Of a DNA stretch of 64,000 nucleotides, positions 54,888 through 64,000 are shown piece by piece. Position numbers and translations under genes: made by a program. The first letter of the stretch is position 1. The number at the start of each line of letters is the position of its first letter. Below the pieces are notes generated by a model. That model was not told where the DNA came from. It did no database searches and saw only the letters and a list, made by a program, of their open reading frames with translations. The DNA comes from CAVWCQ01 sp963753545. GTDB lineage: Bacteria; Chloroflexota; Anaerolineae; Aggregatilineales; Aggregatilineaceae. Location of the stretch: contig CAVWCQ010000008.1 of the NCBI GenBank assembly GCA_963753545.1, forward strand, positions 1,612,001-1,676,000, in the 5' to 3' direction.

Positions 54888-55004
54888 AAATCAACGTTGT
54901 GGATCACGGGCAGACCCTCATCCCGGCTCAGCGCCTCACTGCGTGAGGTTCGGCTGAGCTTCCCTTCCCCCACAGCTTCGCGGGGGGAAGGGGAAAACGA
55001 CATC
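54888..55004. repeat. Dispersed hairpin repeat, copy 1 of a direct pair
   Basis: Begins with CAACGTTGTGGATCACGGGC, then ACCCTCATCCC, a nested stem (GCTCAGC...GCTGAGC around CCTCAC-TGC-GTGAGG) and a strong CTTCCCCC/GGGGGAAG hairpin. The last 38 bases, from CCTTCCCCCACAGCTTCGCG to GGGAAAACGA, recur exactly at about 59215-59252. The region around it (54747-55063) holds no gene. Confidence 0.6.
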
Positions 55005-55063
55005 AAAAAAGTGCATAACACGTTCTAGCGGCGTAGTTGCTCTGCGCGGCAGCGCAACACGAT

Positions 55064-55510
55064 TTACATGGGTGGGAGCTGGACGCCAAGCTGGTTCAGC
55101 ATTTCGGGCAAACCTTCGCCGGGGCCGGAAGCAATATTGAGATCGACAATCTGATTGCCATCCACCGTGAAGATGAACGTGTCGCGGACGGAAACGCGCT
55201 GCCCGGTAGGCGGGATGTCGGGCGCGCCGGGGACAAACGCGCTCAGGGGGAACACGCCTTCATGCGTCCCGGTCCAGACCATTTTGACCATGACCTGATT
55301 GCCCTGGGTTGTCGCCTTTTGGACGTTCCACTGAAAATCGGGCAGGGTTTCCAGGATCATCTGTCCCTGGGCGATAAATTCCTCTTTGCCGGCATCCGGT
55401 TGGTCCGGCGAGTGGACGAGAAGCGTTTCAGCGAGATAGGAGCTAGCTGCTTCAGGACCTTGTGTTTCAAACGACGAGAGGAAATCACGAACAACCTGTT
55501 CAGCGTTCAT
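55064..55510 (-). CDS. SnoaL-like polyketide cyclase/ester cyclase-family protein
   Basis: 148-residue protein from ATG 55510 (GAAGGTCC upstream). The NTF2-like fold of SnoaL relatives is recognised from EQVVRDFLSSFETQGPEAAS, FIAQGQMILETLPDFQWNVQ, VMVKMVWTGTHEGVF and TFIFTVDGNQIVDLNIASG. Most such genes are not in polyketide clusters and have no known substrate; none is present here. It is divergent from recJ. Confidence 0.8.
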   Translation of the reverse strand: MNAEQVVRDFLSSFETQGPEAASSYLAETLLVHSPDQPDAGKEEFIAQGQMILETLPDFQWNVQKATTQGNQVMVKMVWTGTHEGVFPLSAFVPGAPDIPPTGQRVSVRDTFIFTVDGNQIVDLNIASGPGEGLPEMLNQLGVQLPPM

Positions 55511-55701
55511 CGGACCTTCTCCTTTATAATCACTGCGATCTGACTCACAATATAACAATGAGTGTTATTCAATTCCCAGTCCAATCGCTGTTCACGTTTT
55601 GCTCAATTTGTTCACTAATGCTTGCATTAGGCTATCCCGGCATGTTAAGATGTCCGAACGTTAGTGCCACCCACCAGGGCTGGTTTAGACCAGAGGTATT
55701 T

Positions 55702-57462
55702 GTGCTCGATTCTGCTCCTACTCCCAAACGCTGGCGGGTGCTGCAACCGGCTCCGCCGGATGTGCTGCGCAGCCTGAATACTTACCATCCCATACTGGCC
55801 CAGGTTCTCTATAACCGGGGGCAAGATACGCCTGAGAAAGCGCATGCTTTTTTGCTGGGGGGCGATGCGGCGCTGCACAATCCATTTTCGATGAGCGGCA
55901 TGTCTCAAGCCGTCGAACGCATCCGGCGAGCGATCAAACGCAGCGAGAAGATCGTCGTTTATGGCGACTTTGACGCGGACGGTGTGACGAGCACCGCTCT
56001 GCTCACCCAGGTGATTGACGCGCTGGGCGGCATCGTGCGCCCCTATATCCCGGATCGCGTGGATGAAGGCTACGGCCTCAACCTGGAGGCGCTGCGGCGG
56101 CTGGTCGAGGACGGGGTAAGGCTGGTCGTGACGGTAGACTGCGGCATCCGCTCTACTGATGAAGTGGCTTATGCCAGTGAACTGGGCCTGGATATGATTG
56201 TCACCGACCATCACTCGGTGGGCGACCAGATTCCCGGCGCGCTGGCGGTGTTGAACCCCAAGATTGACCAGAAAAGCCGCCTGGAAAACGGGCGCATGAA
56301 TGGCTATCCCGAAGAAATGCTAGCCGGGGTGGGCGTGGCTTACAAGCTGGCTGATGCGCTGATGCGCGTCGTGCAGGCTCAGGATCGCAACCAGATCAAT
56401 CTGAAGCTGGAAGACCTGCTCGATCTGGTCGCACTGGGCACGGTCGCTGACCTTGCCCCGCTGGATCGCGCGGAGAATCGCGAACTGGTGCGGCGCGGAC
56501 TGGAAGTGCTGAACCGGGCACAGCGCCCCGGTATTTACGAACTGCTGCAAGTGGCGCGGGTCGAACCGGGCCGCATCAATACGACCAGCATCGGCTTTAT
56601 GCTGGGGCCGCGTATCAATGCCGCCGGACGGTTGGACAGCGCCATGATCGCCTACCAACTACTCTCGACGCGCGATATCACGATGGCCGGGCAGCTCGCC
56701 CAGCAGCTTCAGGATCTCAACCTGCGGCGGCAAACCCTGACGCTGGAAGCGGTGGAGATTGCGCGCGGGCGGGCGCTGGTCGGGCAGTCGGACGATCTGC
56801 CGCTGATCTTTGACGCCGGGCCGGAATATCTGCCGGGGATTGTAGGGCTGGTCGCCGGGCGCTTGTGCGAAGAGTTTTACCGTCCCGCCGTCGTTGTTGA
56901 ACTGGGCGAGACGGAATCACGCGGGTCGGCGCGCAGCATCCCGGAATTTGATATTACACAGGCGCTCGACCAATGCGCCGATCTGCTGGTGCGGCATGGC
57001 GGACATGCGCAGGCGGCAGGCTTTACCGTGCGCAACGAGAATCTGCCCGCGCTGCAGGACCATCTCATGCGGTGTGCGGTTGAAGCGCTGGCGGGCCGCG
57101 ATCTGCGCCCGGCACTCGACGTCGATGCGGAGATTCCGCTGGACCTGCTGACGATGGAACTGGCGCAGAGCTTCCAACTGCTCGAACCGTGCGGTTTTAA
57201 AAATGAACAGCCTACGCTGGCGACCCGGCGGCTGCGCGTGTTGGAATGCAAGCGCGTCGGGCAGGAAGGCAAACATCTGCGCTTCCGGCTGTCGAACGGT
57301 TTTTACCAGATCGACGCGATTGGCTTCAAGCAGGGTGATTGGGCCGAACGGATTCCGCCTTATGTGGACGTGGCCTATCACCTGGAAATCAACCAGTGGA
57401 ACGGCAGCGAAAAGCTCCAATTGAATGTGCAGGACCTGCGGCCATCGGGCCAGATGGATTAA
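55702..57462 (+). CDS. recJ: Single-stranded-DNA exonuclease RecJ
   Basis: 586-residue 5'-3' ssDNA exonuclease of the DHH family, which in other bacteria serves recombination and mismatch repair. Motifs: VVYGDFDADG (85-94), TVDCGIRS, the TDHHS signature near 168-172, LAGVGVAYKLADAL, DLVALGTVADLAPL, and the DHHA1 end GGHAQAAGF, then an OB-like C-terminus. GTG 55702 with AGAGG upstream gives a normal-length N-terminus; earlier starts at 55462 or 55558 would add unconserved sequence overlapping the divergent SnoaL gene. Confidence 0.93.
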   Translation: MLDSAPTPKRWRVLQPAPPDVLRSLNTYHPILAQVLYNRGQDTPEKAHAFLLGGDAALHNPFSMSGMSQAVERIRRAIKRSEKIVVYGDFDADGVTSTALLTQVIDALGGIVRPYIPDRVDEGYGLNLEALRRLVEDGVRLVVTVDCGIRSTDEVAYASELGLDMIVTDHHSVGDQIPGALAVLNPKIDQKSRLENGRMNGYPEEMLAGVGVAYKLADALMRVVQAQDRNQINLKLEDLLDLVALGTVADLAPLDRAENRELVRRGLEVLNRAQRPGIYELLQVARVEPGRINTTSIGFMLGPRINAAGRLDSAMIAYQLLSTRDITMAGQLAQQLQDLNLRRQTLTLEAVEIARGRALVGQSDDLPLIFDAGPEYLPGIVGLVAGRLCEEFYRPAVVVELGETESRGSARSIPEFDITQALDQCADLLVRHGGHAQAAGFTVRNENLPALQDHLMRCAVEALAGRDLRPALDVDAEIPLDLLTMELAQSFQLLEPCGFKNEQPTLATRRLRVLECKRVGQEGKHLRFRLSNGFYQIDAIGFKQGDWAERIPPYVDVAYHLEINQWNGSEKLQLNVQDLRPSGQMD

Positions 57463-57587
57463 AAGGGGGACGCTCACCGCGCCCCACAAAGATATCTATG
57501 AGACGACGCGCCCCTCTTGCATGGCTCTCACACGTCCAGTTATTTAGGGTTTCCAGGGGTGATCCCCTTCACACCCCAAAACGACCT

Positions 57588-59053
57588 ATGAGTGCAGCCC
57601 ATTTGATGGGGGTAATCGGCCTATTGGGGTTGACGATCCTGATCGCCAGTCCTGCCGGGGCACAGGAGGGGTCAACGGTCAACCGCTCCTGTTTTGGCAT
57701 TGTCGAAGCGTATTATCGCCCCGGCGACGCGCGCGACCTCGGCGTAGGCTGGGAGCGGATCATCTTCGAGTGGCGCATGTTCCAGCCGAACGGGCCGGAC
57801 GACTTTTACACCTCTACCATCCCGGATCAATGGCTTGGCGACGCCAAAGCCGCCGGGCGTGACGTCGTGGGGCTGCTCAAAAATACACCGTACTGGGCTT
57901 CCGGTACAGATAAGCTGGGATCGCCGCCGACGGGTTTGGATTTGCCCATCGATGATCCCGACAATTACTGGGCGGCTTTTGTCAAGCGGGTGGCGAGCAC
58001 TTACAGCGAACGCTGGAATATCCACCACTGGATCATCTACAACGAGCCGGATATTCGCCCCGGCGATCTCCCCTCATACGAATTCGATGGTGGGGTAGCC
58101 GACTATTATCATATGCTCAAAGTGGCTTATCTCGCCGCCAAGTCGGTTGATCCGCAGGCCGTTATCCACCTGGCGGGGATGGCGTGGTGGGTCGATGTGA
58201 TGGCGAGATCGCCCGCTGTTTTTGAAGCGCCTGCTCGACACTGCATCGCTCGATCCTGACGCCTATGATTATGACTATTTTTTTGACGTGGCGACGGTGC
58301 ATGTTTATTTTGGCACACTCAACGTCTGGAACCTGATCATGGAGACGAAAGTGCTGCTGCTCCATTATGGGCTGGAAAAGGCGATCTGGGTGGACGAGAC
58401 AAACGCCGCGCCGACGCTCGATCCGGCTGTGCCGCAGACGGCAAATCCCCAGTACAAAGTAACCCTTGATCAGCAGGCGGACTATATTGTGCAGGCGGCG
58501 GCGCTCAGTCTGTCGGCGGGCGTGGAGCGATTCGCCGTATACCGCCTCTTTGATGATCATTTTGTACCGGGCGTATCGGAACCCTGGGGGCTGGTCCGGC
58601 CCGATGGATCGCGCCGCCCGGCTTTCCAGGCATACCAGACGGTGGTCAATCTGTTTGGCGGCACAACCGAGGCGCATTGGTTTTACAGCGATCATTCCAG
58701 CCTTGTCGTCTTGCAACAGGCCGGGCAGACGGTTTATGTGATGTGGGCGCGGCGAACGGTTCCCGTGCGGTTTTTGGTCGAGGCCGCTTATGTCGGGGGA
58801 GCCGGCGGAGCGCATTTCGGTGATGGGCGAGACAGAAGCGAGGCAGACGGAATATCGGGATGGGTTCGACGGCTCATGGTTTATCCTGAATGTACCCGGT
58901 GCCAGCACAGGGCCGGGCACGGCAACGGTCTCGGCTGATGACAATCCTGGAACTATCGTGGTCGAGGGCAGGCCGTCGATTCTGGTGATTCCGAGTACCA
59001 CACCGCGCCATGTGTGGATCGAAGTGCGAGGCATCCGGTGGCAGCTTCGATAG
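57588..59053 (+). CDS. Secreted glycosidase-like protein, paralogue 1 (frameshifted)
   Basis: About 488 codons from ATG 57588, with frame changes near 58215 (CCC run) and 58790 (GGGGG run). A signal peptide (LMGVIGLLGLTILIASPAGAQ) leads into a TIM-barrel glycosidase-like domain: GVGWERIIFEWRMFQPNGP, HHWIIYNEPDIRPG with the N-E pair of clan-A acid/base sites, and WVDETNAAPTLDP as a candidate nucleophile region. It ends in a beta-sandwich tail (VWIEVRGIRWQLR). It is followed 218 bases later by a related gene. Substrate unknown; a glycan on the cell surface or in the surroundings is inferred. Confidence 0.78.
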
Positions 59054-59169
59054 TGGATTCTGGCAACGATGGGCGCTGCGGCTTAGTGGCTTGGCGGCAC
59101 GCGAAAAAGTGCCCCTACAAGAACGGGCAGGGCGGCTGCGCTAAGCCACTGCCCAATATGCGTCAAGTT

Positions 59170-59253
59170 AAGAAATAAACGTTATGAGTCGCGGGCAGGC
59201 CCTCATCCCCTGCCCCTTCCCCCACAGCTTCGCGGGGGGAAGGGGAAAACGAT
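59170..59253. repeat. Dispersed hairpin repeat, copy 2 of a direct pair
   Basis: AACGTTATGAGTCGCGGGCA, GCCCTCATCCCC and the 38-base CCTTCCCCCACAGCTTCGCG...GGGAAAACGA block at about 59215-59252 match the element at 54888-55004. The upstream GTGCCCCTACAAGAAC at about 59115-59130 is a relic of the CCCCTACAA family. Confidence 0.6.
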
Positions 59254-59271
59254 TTAGAAAAGAGCGTTCCC

Positions 59272-60671
59272 GTGCTTAAGTTGACACGAATAGGGCAGGG
59301 CAAGCCACTGCCCCTACGAATCTTAACGTTGATCGGAATCCTCGTTTTGCTCACGGCGGGGTACAGGGCAAAAGCACAGGATGATTCAGGGGCGGCGCGT
59401 TTCGGCGTGATTGGCGTTGGGGCGCGCGCCGATGATGCACAGACTCTCGGCGTGGGCTGGGAACAGATCACATTCGACTGGCGCGCTTTCCAACCGGACG
59501 ACGCGACTGATTTTGACACGGAGTCGATTGATCCGGCCTGGATTCAATCCGCGAAAAACCAGGGGCGGGAGGTGGTTGGGCTGATCGTGGGCGTGCCGGA
59601 TTGGGCGGCAGATGATCGGGGTGTGGCGGATCCCGACAATGCCTGGGCGTCCTTCGTGCGGCGGCTGGTGCGCATTTACGGAGCGCGCGGCATCCATCAC
59701 TGGATTATTGGCGACGAGCCGAATATCCGCCCCGGCGAGGGGATCGTGCAGTTCGGGGGCGAGGTCGAGGATTACGCGGCGCTGCTGAAGGCGGCCTATC
59801 TTGCAGCGAAGGCGGTCGATCCCGAAGCGGTCATTCACATTGCCGCCATGAACGATTGGGTGGATCAGGCAGCGGGGCGGGAACCGTATCTGGCGCGGCT
59901 GCTGTCTGTGTTGGCGGCTGATCCCGATGCGGCGGCGAACGGCCTGTATTTCGACGTGGTGACGCTGCGCGAACTGGGCAATACGCAGCACCTATCCGAT
60001 TCCCTGGATGCAATCCACGCCCTGTTGGAGGCTATGCCCGGCAAGTCGATCTGGCTGGAACTGAACGCGAGTCCGACACTCGATCCGCAGGCGGCTGTGC
60101 CCGATCCTGTTTTTGCCGTTACGCTGCGCGAACAGGCTGATTTTCTGGTGCAGGGGGTGGCGCTTGGACTGGCGGCGGGCGTGGAACGGATCGCGGTGAC
60201 GGCGCTGATTGACGATCCTGATCTGTCAACGCCCTGGGGTCTGCTGCGAGCCGACGGATCGCGCCGCCCGGCCTTTGGCGCATACCAGCGCTCATTGAGC
60301 TGTTCAGCCCGACCTTAACCGCGCAGCGCTATTCATTTGCGGCGGGCGATCTCGTCGTGCTGGAAGGGCCGGAACAGGATGTTTATATTCTGTGGGCGCG
60401 GGGTGATCAGCCCGTTCAGTTTATGGTCACGACGGGAGCGGTAGACGATGAGGCGACCCTCTACACGGCAGATGGTCCGGGGCGCACCCTATTGGCAACG
60501 GCTGCGCGCTATCCCGCCGTGTATGTGATCGATGCTCCTGCTGCGTCGGTGGACAGCAACGGCTTTCTGACTGTCGCCGGGCCGCCGCGTATCCTGGTGA
60601 TGGACAAGACCGACGATTTTTTCCACGTGGTCTATGCGACGGTGGGCGGGGATGAGGTACGGGTCAAGTAA
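59272..60671 (+). CDS. Secreted glycosidase-like protein, paralogue 2 (frameshifted)
   Basis: About 466 codons with one frame change near 60290, between AFGAYQ and LIELFSPTLTAQR. The signal peptide (LTLIGILVLLTAGYRAKAQ) and the barrel (GVGWEQITFDWRAFQPDD, HHWIIGDEPNIRPGEG, LELNASPTLDP) parallel the gene just upstream. The two share GWE, FQP, IRPG, AAYLAAK/VAYLAAK, VDPEAVIH and PWGLLRADGSRRPAF phrases. The acid/base segment reads D-E-P rather than N-E-P, a change seen in other clan-A members but possibly altering activity. It ends in a beta-rich tail. The next gene overlaps its end by about 20 bases. Confidence 0.77.
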
Positions 60672-62191
60672 AAACGAAAAAAAGAATTTCACCGCGGAGA
60701 GCGCAGAGAGCGCGGAGAACGCGGAGGACGCGGAGAAAAGACAAGAGAGACAAAGAAGAGAAGTTTTTCTGCGTCGCGGCGGTTCGGTTTGGCCCGTTTT
60801 CCTCTTTTTTGCCTGCCTCTATCTGCTGTCGATGGGGCGCGGCTTTTACAGCAGCGATGGCGAGGTGATATTCAAGACGACGGCGGCGCTGGTCGAGCGC
60901 GGATCATTCGCGCTGCAACCGGATCCGGGTTTGCCGCAAATCGTGCAGGGGGCGGGTGGGCGGTTTTACAGCAAATACGATCCGGGGCTACCCCTGATCA
61001 GTATCCCTTTTTATGTTACAGGTGATTGGTTAGGCCAGATCAACCACGCGCACCGCTACCGGCTGGCGTCAAGTGCCGTGCTGATGGTGCCCGCGCTGGC
61101 GGGGGCGGGAACGCTCACCCTGCTGGGGCATGATCGCCCGGCGATTGGTTTCGGCGCGGCGGGCATTGATCGTTGTGTTGGCGGCAGGGCTGGCCTCTCC
61201 GCTGTGGCCCTATGCGCGCATGCTGTTCCCCGAAGCGATTCTGGCCTGCGCGCTGGGCGGGGCAGTGGGCTGCGCGATCATGGGGCGGGAACGGCGCGGC
61301 GTGTGGTGGGCATTCGCGGCGGGACTCTGCCTGGGAGGCGGGATGCTGGTGCGGGCGGCATTTGGGGTCTACGCGCTGCCGTTGGGGGTACTCCTCGCAT
61401 CGAAACATGCCCCATTCCATGGAGAAAGAGAGTCCAGCCCTCTCTCTACGAAGTGGGGAGAGAGCTTAGGAGAGGAACTGGCGTTTGGGGTTGGAGTGCT
61501 GCCCTTCGCGGCGGGACTGCTGCTCCACAACGCGCTACGGTTTGGCAGCCCATTCGAGACGGGATATGGCGGTGAAGGATTCAGCACGCCGATCCCGGTA
61601 GGCGTGTTTGGACTGCTGTTCAGCCCCGGTAAAAGCGTGTTTCTCTATGCGCCGCCGCTGATCCTGGCTGTTCTGTTGTGGCCGCGTTTCCGGCGAGCCT
61701 ATCCGGCGTTGGGCGCGTTTCTGGCGCTGGCCTGGGTGACCGCGCTGCTGTTTTATGGCGCGTGGTGGGCGTGGTACGGCGGCTGGTGTTGGGGGCCACG
61801 CTTCCTGGTGCCGCTGATCCCGATCAGTTTGCTGCCGCTGGGCATGCTGCCAGAAGGTTGGAGATGGCGAGGATCGGCTCTGGCGCTGATCGGGCTGGGA
61901 ATGGGCGTGCAGCTTCTCGGCGTCCTGACCGATGTCACGCCGCAGTATGCTTCGGTGGTTGGGGCGGATGAGTCGCGTTACAGGCTGATCCACTTCGTGC
62001 CGCGTTATTCGCCGCTGGTGGGAGCGACGCGGCGGGTGATTCATGGGCAGATGGAGCCGCTGGCCCTCTTTCATTTGAAAGAAACGGGACTGCCGCCCAC
62101 CTGGACGATTGGAGTCCCGCTGCTGCTGATCGCGGGATTGGTGGTCAGCGGGTGGCGTTTCGTAAAGAAAATGCGGGGGCGGGTTTGTTAA
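60652..62191 (+). CDS. Polytopic membrane protein, glycosyltransferase-like (frameshifted)
   Basis: About 513 codons with one frame change near 61130, where removing one G from GGGG gives LTLLGMIARRLVS. ATG 60652 overlaps the previous gene. The first 40 residues are encoded by the GCGGAGAGCGC repeat (TAESAESAENAEDAEK). After that come about ten membrane helices with a first extracytoplasmic loop GRGFYSSDGEVIFKTTAAL and an acidic pair typical of GT39/ArnT-like glycosyltransferases, then SPGKSVFLYAPPLI and WYGGWCWGPRFLVPLIP. A role in lipid-linked sugar transfer is inferred. Another repeat fragment is also translated (ESSPLSTKWGESLG). Confidence 0.72.
60690..60750. repeat. CACCGCGGAGAGCGC tandem repeat translated in frame
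   Basis: CACCGCGGAGAGCGCAGAGA and its continuation lie at the start of the membrane protein frame and are read as an AESAENAEDAE-type segment. The family has copies near 13.41, 35.63 and 53.55-53.66 kb. Confidence 0.6.
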
Positions 62192-62213
62192 CCCGCCCCT
62201 ACAGGTTCGTGAA

Positions 62214-63205
62214 TCAATAGTGTCCGGCGACCTGCCACGTGCCCGAACTACCGGACGATGTAAGGCGCATCACGACGCCCCACGCCCCATGATCGATGTA
62301 CCAGTAGCGTGAGCCGCCGGAAGCGGTGGTCGAATTGCTGGCGGGTTCCTGGAAACGCCCGTTAAAAGCCTCTTCCGGCGCATAACCCCAGCCCAGTTTC
62401 TCGCGCACATTGGGGTTGTCGCGCCAGACCTTGGCGATAGAACCGACCGGCGGGTAGCGTCCGGCTGGGGGCAAGATTCCCGATCCGAGTCCATCTGACC
62501 CTGCTGCCAGGTATCGGGGAAACTGGTCCAGGTGTGATCGTTGTAGATGACATAGATCGTGGCGCGGGGATCCTGCGCACCCGGCAGAGCAGGATAGCGG
62601 AGGACGCGTCCACCCTCAAAGTTCTGCCCGGTGGCGGGGAGCTGGACAACCGGGCCGGGGCAGGCATCTAACTGAGTTGCCATACCGGGTTCGAAAGTGA
62701 AGAACCACTGATTAGGACAGTTGGTGGTGCTGCTGGTTGTCGTATTCCCACTGAAGCCCGTTGTTGCACCTGTCACACCCGACGCGCGGGGCACAAAAAT
62801 CTTCTGTCCGGCGCTGATCGCGTTGGGATCGGTCAGGCAGTTAGCCTGGACCAGTTCATCAACAGTGGAACCCACCGCACTCGCGATAAATTCGAGAGTC
62901 ATACCGGATGTGACAGTCAGCATAGGCCAGTCAGCACGCGGCGTGCAGCCAGCCAAGCCGCTGGCGCTGGTGGTGCTTCCGGTGCCCAGCGATCCCGTGC
63001 CGCCTGATGAGAGCGTCCCAGTTGGCGCGGGGGCAAATCCAGTCATGGTTGGCGGAGGGGTTCCTGTGGTGCCCAGCCCATTGAGGGTTGGATTAGCGGT
63101 TGGCAGATTGCTGCTGCCTTTGTCATTGTCGTACCCGTCAAACGTCATCGAGCAGGCTATCGTCGCGATGGCGAGCCCGACGAGCGGGAAAATCAAGCGC
63201 TTCAT
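62214..63205 (-). CDS. LysM-domain lipoprotein (frameshifted)
   Basis: About 331 codons from ATG 63205 (GAGGAG upstream), with one frame change near 62475. Signal peptide with lipobox (LVGLAIATIAC), so the protein is probably lipid-anchored. A long Thr/Ser/Gly/Pro linker follows, then a LysM-like peptidoglycan- or chitin-binding module (MTLEFIASAVGSTVDELVQANCLTD, GQKIFVP), and a C-terminal region (WFFTFEPGMATQLDACPG and VWRDNPNVREKLGWGYAPEEAF) typical of LysM lipoproteins in Chloroflexi. The tail (GSRYWYIDHGAWGVVMRL) looks like a ligand-binding beta domain. Likely wall-binding, no catalytic motif seen. Confidence 0.8.
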
Positions 63206-63327
63206 CACAATACTCCTCAAACCGATTATGTGGATTGATTCTAACAAAAATGAAGCCGAAATAGGCGTTTGCACGTATAGGTAGGTACAATGCACACCAC
63301 ATCTAACTGCTGAAAGAAGGTATCCCG

Positions 63328-64000
63328 ATGTCTATTCGCCCCTTCAAACTTCCCGCCGATCTCCCTGTTTTGATCGACTTGATTCCACCTGCTTTTCAAT
63401 ATCCCGAAAACCCGGAATGGAGCGTTCAGCCCGACGAGATGGAAAATCTGGTGGATACCTTCACTTCGATCCGCCGCATCTGGCCGATCTTCCGCGTGAT
63501 GCAAGTCGTCTCGCCGCCGCTGCGTGACGCGCTGCTGGGCTATGTGTGGGATGAGGACGGCAAGCCCGTTGGCCTGACGAATGTGCTGCGGCAGGGCGCG
63601 ACTGATCGCTGGTTGATCGGCAATGTAGCGGTGCTGCCTGAATACCGGGGGAGGGGAATCGCCCGCAAGCTCGTTCAGGCCAGTATGGACCTGGCGCGCA
63701 GCCGGGGCGCGAAGGGGATTGTTCTGGACGTGGTGGCGGGGAATATCCCGGCCTGCACGCTCTACGAAAAGCTCGGTTTTGAGCATTACAGCGGGCAGGT
63801 CCAACTGGATTATGAACAGGCCGATCCTCCTGCCGAACTGCCCATTCCAGCGGGCTACACGATTGAAAAGGCCAAACGTTTCGACTGGAAGCCGCGCTAT
63901 GGACTTGCCCAGCGGATCACGCCCACTGCCGTGCAGAAATATCTCCCCGTAGAGATAGGCCGCTACCGCCAGCCAGCGGCCATGCGCGCGCTGGCACCGA
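63328..64000 (+). CDS. GNAT-family N-acetyltransferase (cut by window end)
   Basis: At least 224 codons, open at the right edge. ATG 63328 follows AAGAAGG. The acetyl-CoA-binding segment is GNVAVLPEYRGRGIARKLVQ (Arg-x-x-Gly-x-Gly), then LDVVAGNIPACTLYEKLGFEHYSG. The first 90 residues (VLIDLIPPAFQYPENPEW) and the portion after residue 165 (PAELPIPAGYTIEKAKRF) suggest a second GNAT-like half, as in two-domain acetyltransferases. Substrate unknown. Confidence 0.85.
   Translation, partial: MSIRPFKLPADLPVLIDLIPPAFQYPENPEWSVQPDEMENLVDTFTSIRRIWPIFRVMQVVSPPLRDALLGYVWDEDGKPVGLTNVLRQGATDRWLIGNVAVLPEYRGRGIARKLVQASMDLARSRGAKGIVLDVVAGNIPACTLYEKLGFEHYSGQVQLDYEQADPPAELPIPAGYTIEKAKRFDWKPRYGLAQRITPTAVQKYLPVEIGRYRQPAAMRALAP

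Overview
The window reads as about 60% GC chromosomal DNA from an uncultured-type Chloroflexota, most likely class Anaerolineae. I infer this from gene content (a DUF3662-FHA/FHA pair, a CpXC protein, DUF4397 and PPC-domain secreted proteins, FtsW/RodA with a PBP, Suf-type Fe-S assembly), frequent GTG starts and many dispersed hairpin repeats. No marker gene in the window settles the taxonomy. I found no tRNA, rRNA, CRISPR array, prophage or complete insertion sequence.

Layout. 1-2.8 kb: sufC (cut by the left edge), a MIP18/SufT-like protein, a small protein coupled to an HNH nuclease, and a GlsB-type membrane protein. 3-20.8 kb: secreted and accessory genes (TSP3/FIMAH giant, PPC protein, DyP peroxidase-SH3, aldo/keto reductase, leaderless barrel-golvesin-M23 protein, ATC hydrolase-like protein, two FHA proteins, an AT-rich WD40 gene, an SDR, and an ExeM/NucH-like surface nuclease with an LPNTG tail). 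21-28.5 kb: a minus-strand run of Zn-finger membrane protein, mtnP, ftsW/rodA and a PBP whose three catalytic motifs are all lost, then a double-MBL secreted protein and a divergent HxlR regulator. 28.6-31.7 kb: a 1018-residue CHAT-STAND-TPR protein, the best candidate for an undescribed defence or cell-death effector. 32-40.6 kb: PhyH dioxygenase, DHFR-like reductase, carotenoid-desaturase-like flavoprotein, a cNMP-like/acetoacetate decarboxylase fusion, and secreted proteins. 40.7-43.1 kb: a two-gene multicopper oxidase-ZIP transporter operon with a DtxR/MntR-like palindrome next to its start. 43.2-54.7 kb: histidine kinase, CpXC protein, class-III aminotransferase, OmpR-type regulator, ROK protein, mutS, GrpB protein, LacI regulator. 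55-64 kb: SnoaL-like protein, recJ, two tandem secreted glycosidase-like paralogues, a polytopic membrane protein, a LysM lipoprotein and a GNAT acetyltransferase cut by the right edge.

About 18 genes carry one or more single-base frameshifts although both sides of each break encode a well-conserved protein. Several breaks fall in runs of G, C or A. Draft-assembly indels are the simplest explanation, so I give each such gene as one entry over its full span and state where the frame changes. At least five families of short dispersed repeats fill most of the longer intergenic gaps.
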